A DNA stretch of 64,000 nucleotides from Liolophura sinensis (taxonomy: Eukaryota > Mollusca > Polyplacophora > Chitonida > Chitonidae), in the NCBI RefSeq assembly GCF_032854445.1, contig NC_088295.1, positions 90,043,836-90,107,835 of the forward strand. Reading direction: 5' to 3'. A program made the position numbers and the translations under genes. Of this stretch, positions 63,300-64,000 are shown piece after piece. Numbering within the stretch: the stretch's first letter is position 1; each line of letters begins with the position of its first letter. The notes under the pieces are model-generated. The model was not told the DNA's origin and did not search any database. It saw nothing but the letters and a program-made list of their open reading frames with translations.

Positions 63300-64000
63300 C
63301 TTGGTGAGAAAATGTTGAATGAGTAAATCTCACTTGCGAAGGTAGGAGGGAAGCGGAGTGTTTTGACAGAGGCAAGCAGGAGATCTGGGTTAGGCTAAAT
63401 GTAGAACCGGAGAGACCAAAAGCCGGCCAAATGGTGCTTTCCGTCCCGCCGCTGATTAGCATCCAGTGAAGATGAAGCACATGGCGCGCATGAAGGGTAG
63501 GGAATGATCACGTGGTTAATGTCGCCTTGGTGACACGCGCTGGCCCAGCAGGCGCGCCTTCGCTATAGTAGCTAGAAACTTGATATATACCAACATTGCT
63601 TTTTGTTTTTTTAATCTCCGTTTTTGCTCTTTATTTCCGTCCGTCTGTTTTAATCCCAAATACAAGTGAACGTGATCATCGCCAGTTATCACTAAAATTA
63701 TGGCAAATTAAGCACAGTACAAAACAGACCATGTTTCGGACAGTGTAAATGAATCTAGATTTTAGCCTATTTATTTATTTATTTTGGACAAGAATTTCAC
63801 GTAGGCCCTACTCATAGGGATATATATACATATAGAAGTAATTTAAACTTGCCTGTGTACAGACATTACACCACGGTAAATGTAACAGGAATTCCATCAA
63901 AAGTTACTAACTATAGTTCTTCGAACTCTGTTCCACAGCAATAGCAACCAACGCTATCAATATATGGTCTGTAAGGTTCACCACAGAATTCAGGCATTTA
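63300..64000 (-). promoter_or_regulatory. Gene B upstream region
   Basis: Sequence upstream of the gene B ATG. 63410-63560 is GC- and CpG-richer than its surroundings. On the minus strand GGTATATATC occurs about 285 bases upstream of the ATG and could act as a TATA box. No other promoter element can be supported. Confidence 0.35.

Overview
This is a stretch of an invertebrate animal genome, most likely a lophotrochozoan such as a mollusc or brachiopod. The evidence is intron-split genes with GT-AG junctions, animal cell-surface immunoglobulin (Ig) domains, many tandem minisatellites, and a tRNA-derived SINE of a kind I associate with bivalve, gastropod and brachiopod DNA. The species assignment is inference. 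Nothing suggests a prokaryote, and there is no operon, CRISPR array or plasmid feature.

Three multi-exon genes could be assembled by joining exons whose reading phases match exactly. Gene K (+ strand, about 8.3-22.9 kb) encodes three Ig domains, one fibronectin type III (FN3) domain and a hydrophobic C-terminus. It resembles the lachesin/klingon/wrapper group of neural adhesion proteins, and its signal-peptide exon was not found. Gene A (- strand, 30.8-24.9 kb) is complete: a signal peptide, four Ig domains and no membrane anchor, 400 residues. Gene B (- strand, 63.3-36.3 kb) is also complete: a signal peptide, three Ig domains, one FN3 domain, two related proline-rich linker exons and a C-terminal GPI-anchor signal, 526 residues. 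Genes K and A converge tail to tail at 23-25 kb. Gene B lies upstream of A on the same strand.

Layout. 1-8.3 kb: a large 36-bp satellite in two blocks, with a decayed reverse-transcriptase fragment between them. 8.3-22.9 kb: gene K, whose introns are filled with unrelated minisatellites (45, 34, 45, 30, 32 and 35 bp units). One of these repeats is a copy of the 3' end of a gene K coding exon together with its splice donor. 23.4-24.8 kb: the two polyadenylation signals and a compound foldback repeat. 24.9-30.9 kb: gene A. 31-36.2 kb: intergenic DNA and probable gene B 3' UTR, with a 53-bp repeat and a TA microsatellite. 36.3-63.3 kb: gene B, with 74-bp, 31-bp and 130-bp intronic repeats, a deleted piggyBac-type transposon and several SINE copies.

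Function. All three products are predicted to enter the secretory pathway, and their Ig folds imply protein-protein recognition outside the cell. K and B look like membrane-tethered adhesion or wiring receptors. A looks like a secreted recognition protein. Whether they interact is not shown by the sequence. Most long ORFs in the window are artefacts of minisatellites whose unit length is a multiple of three.
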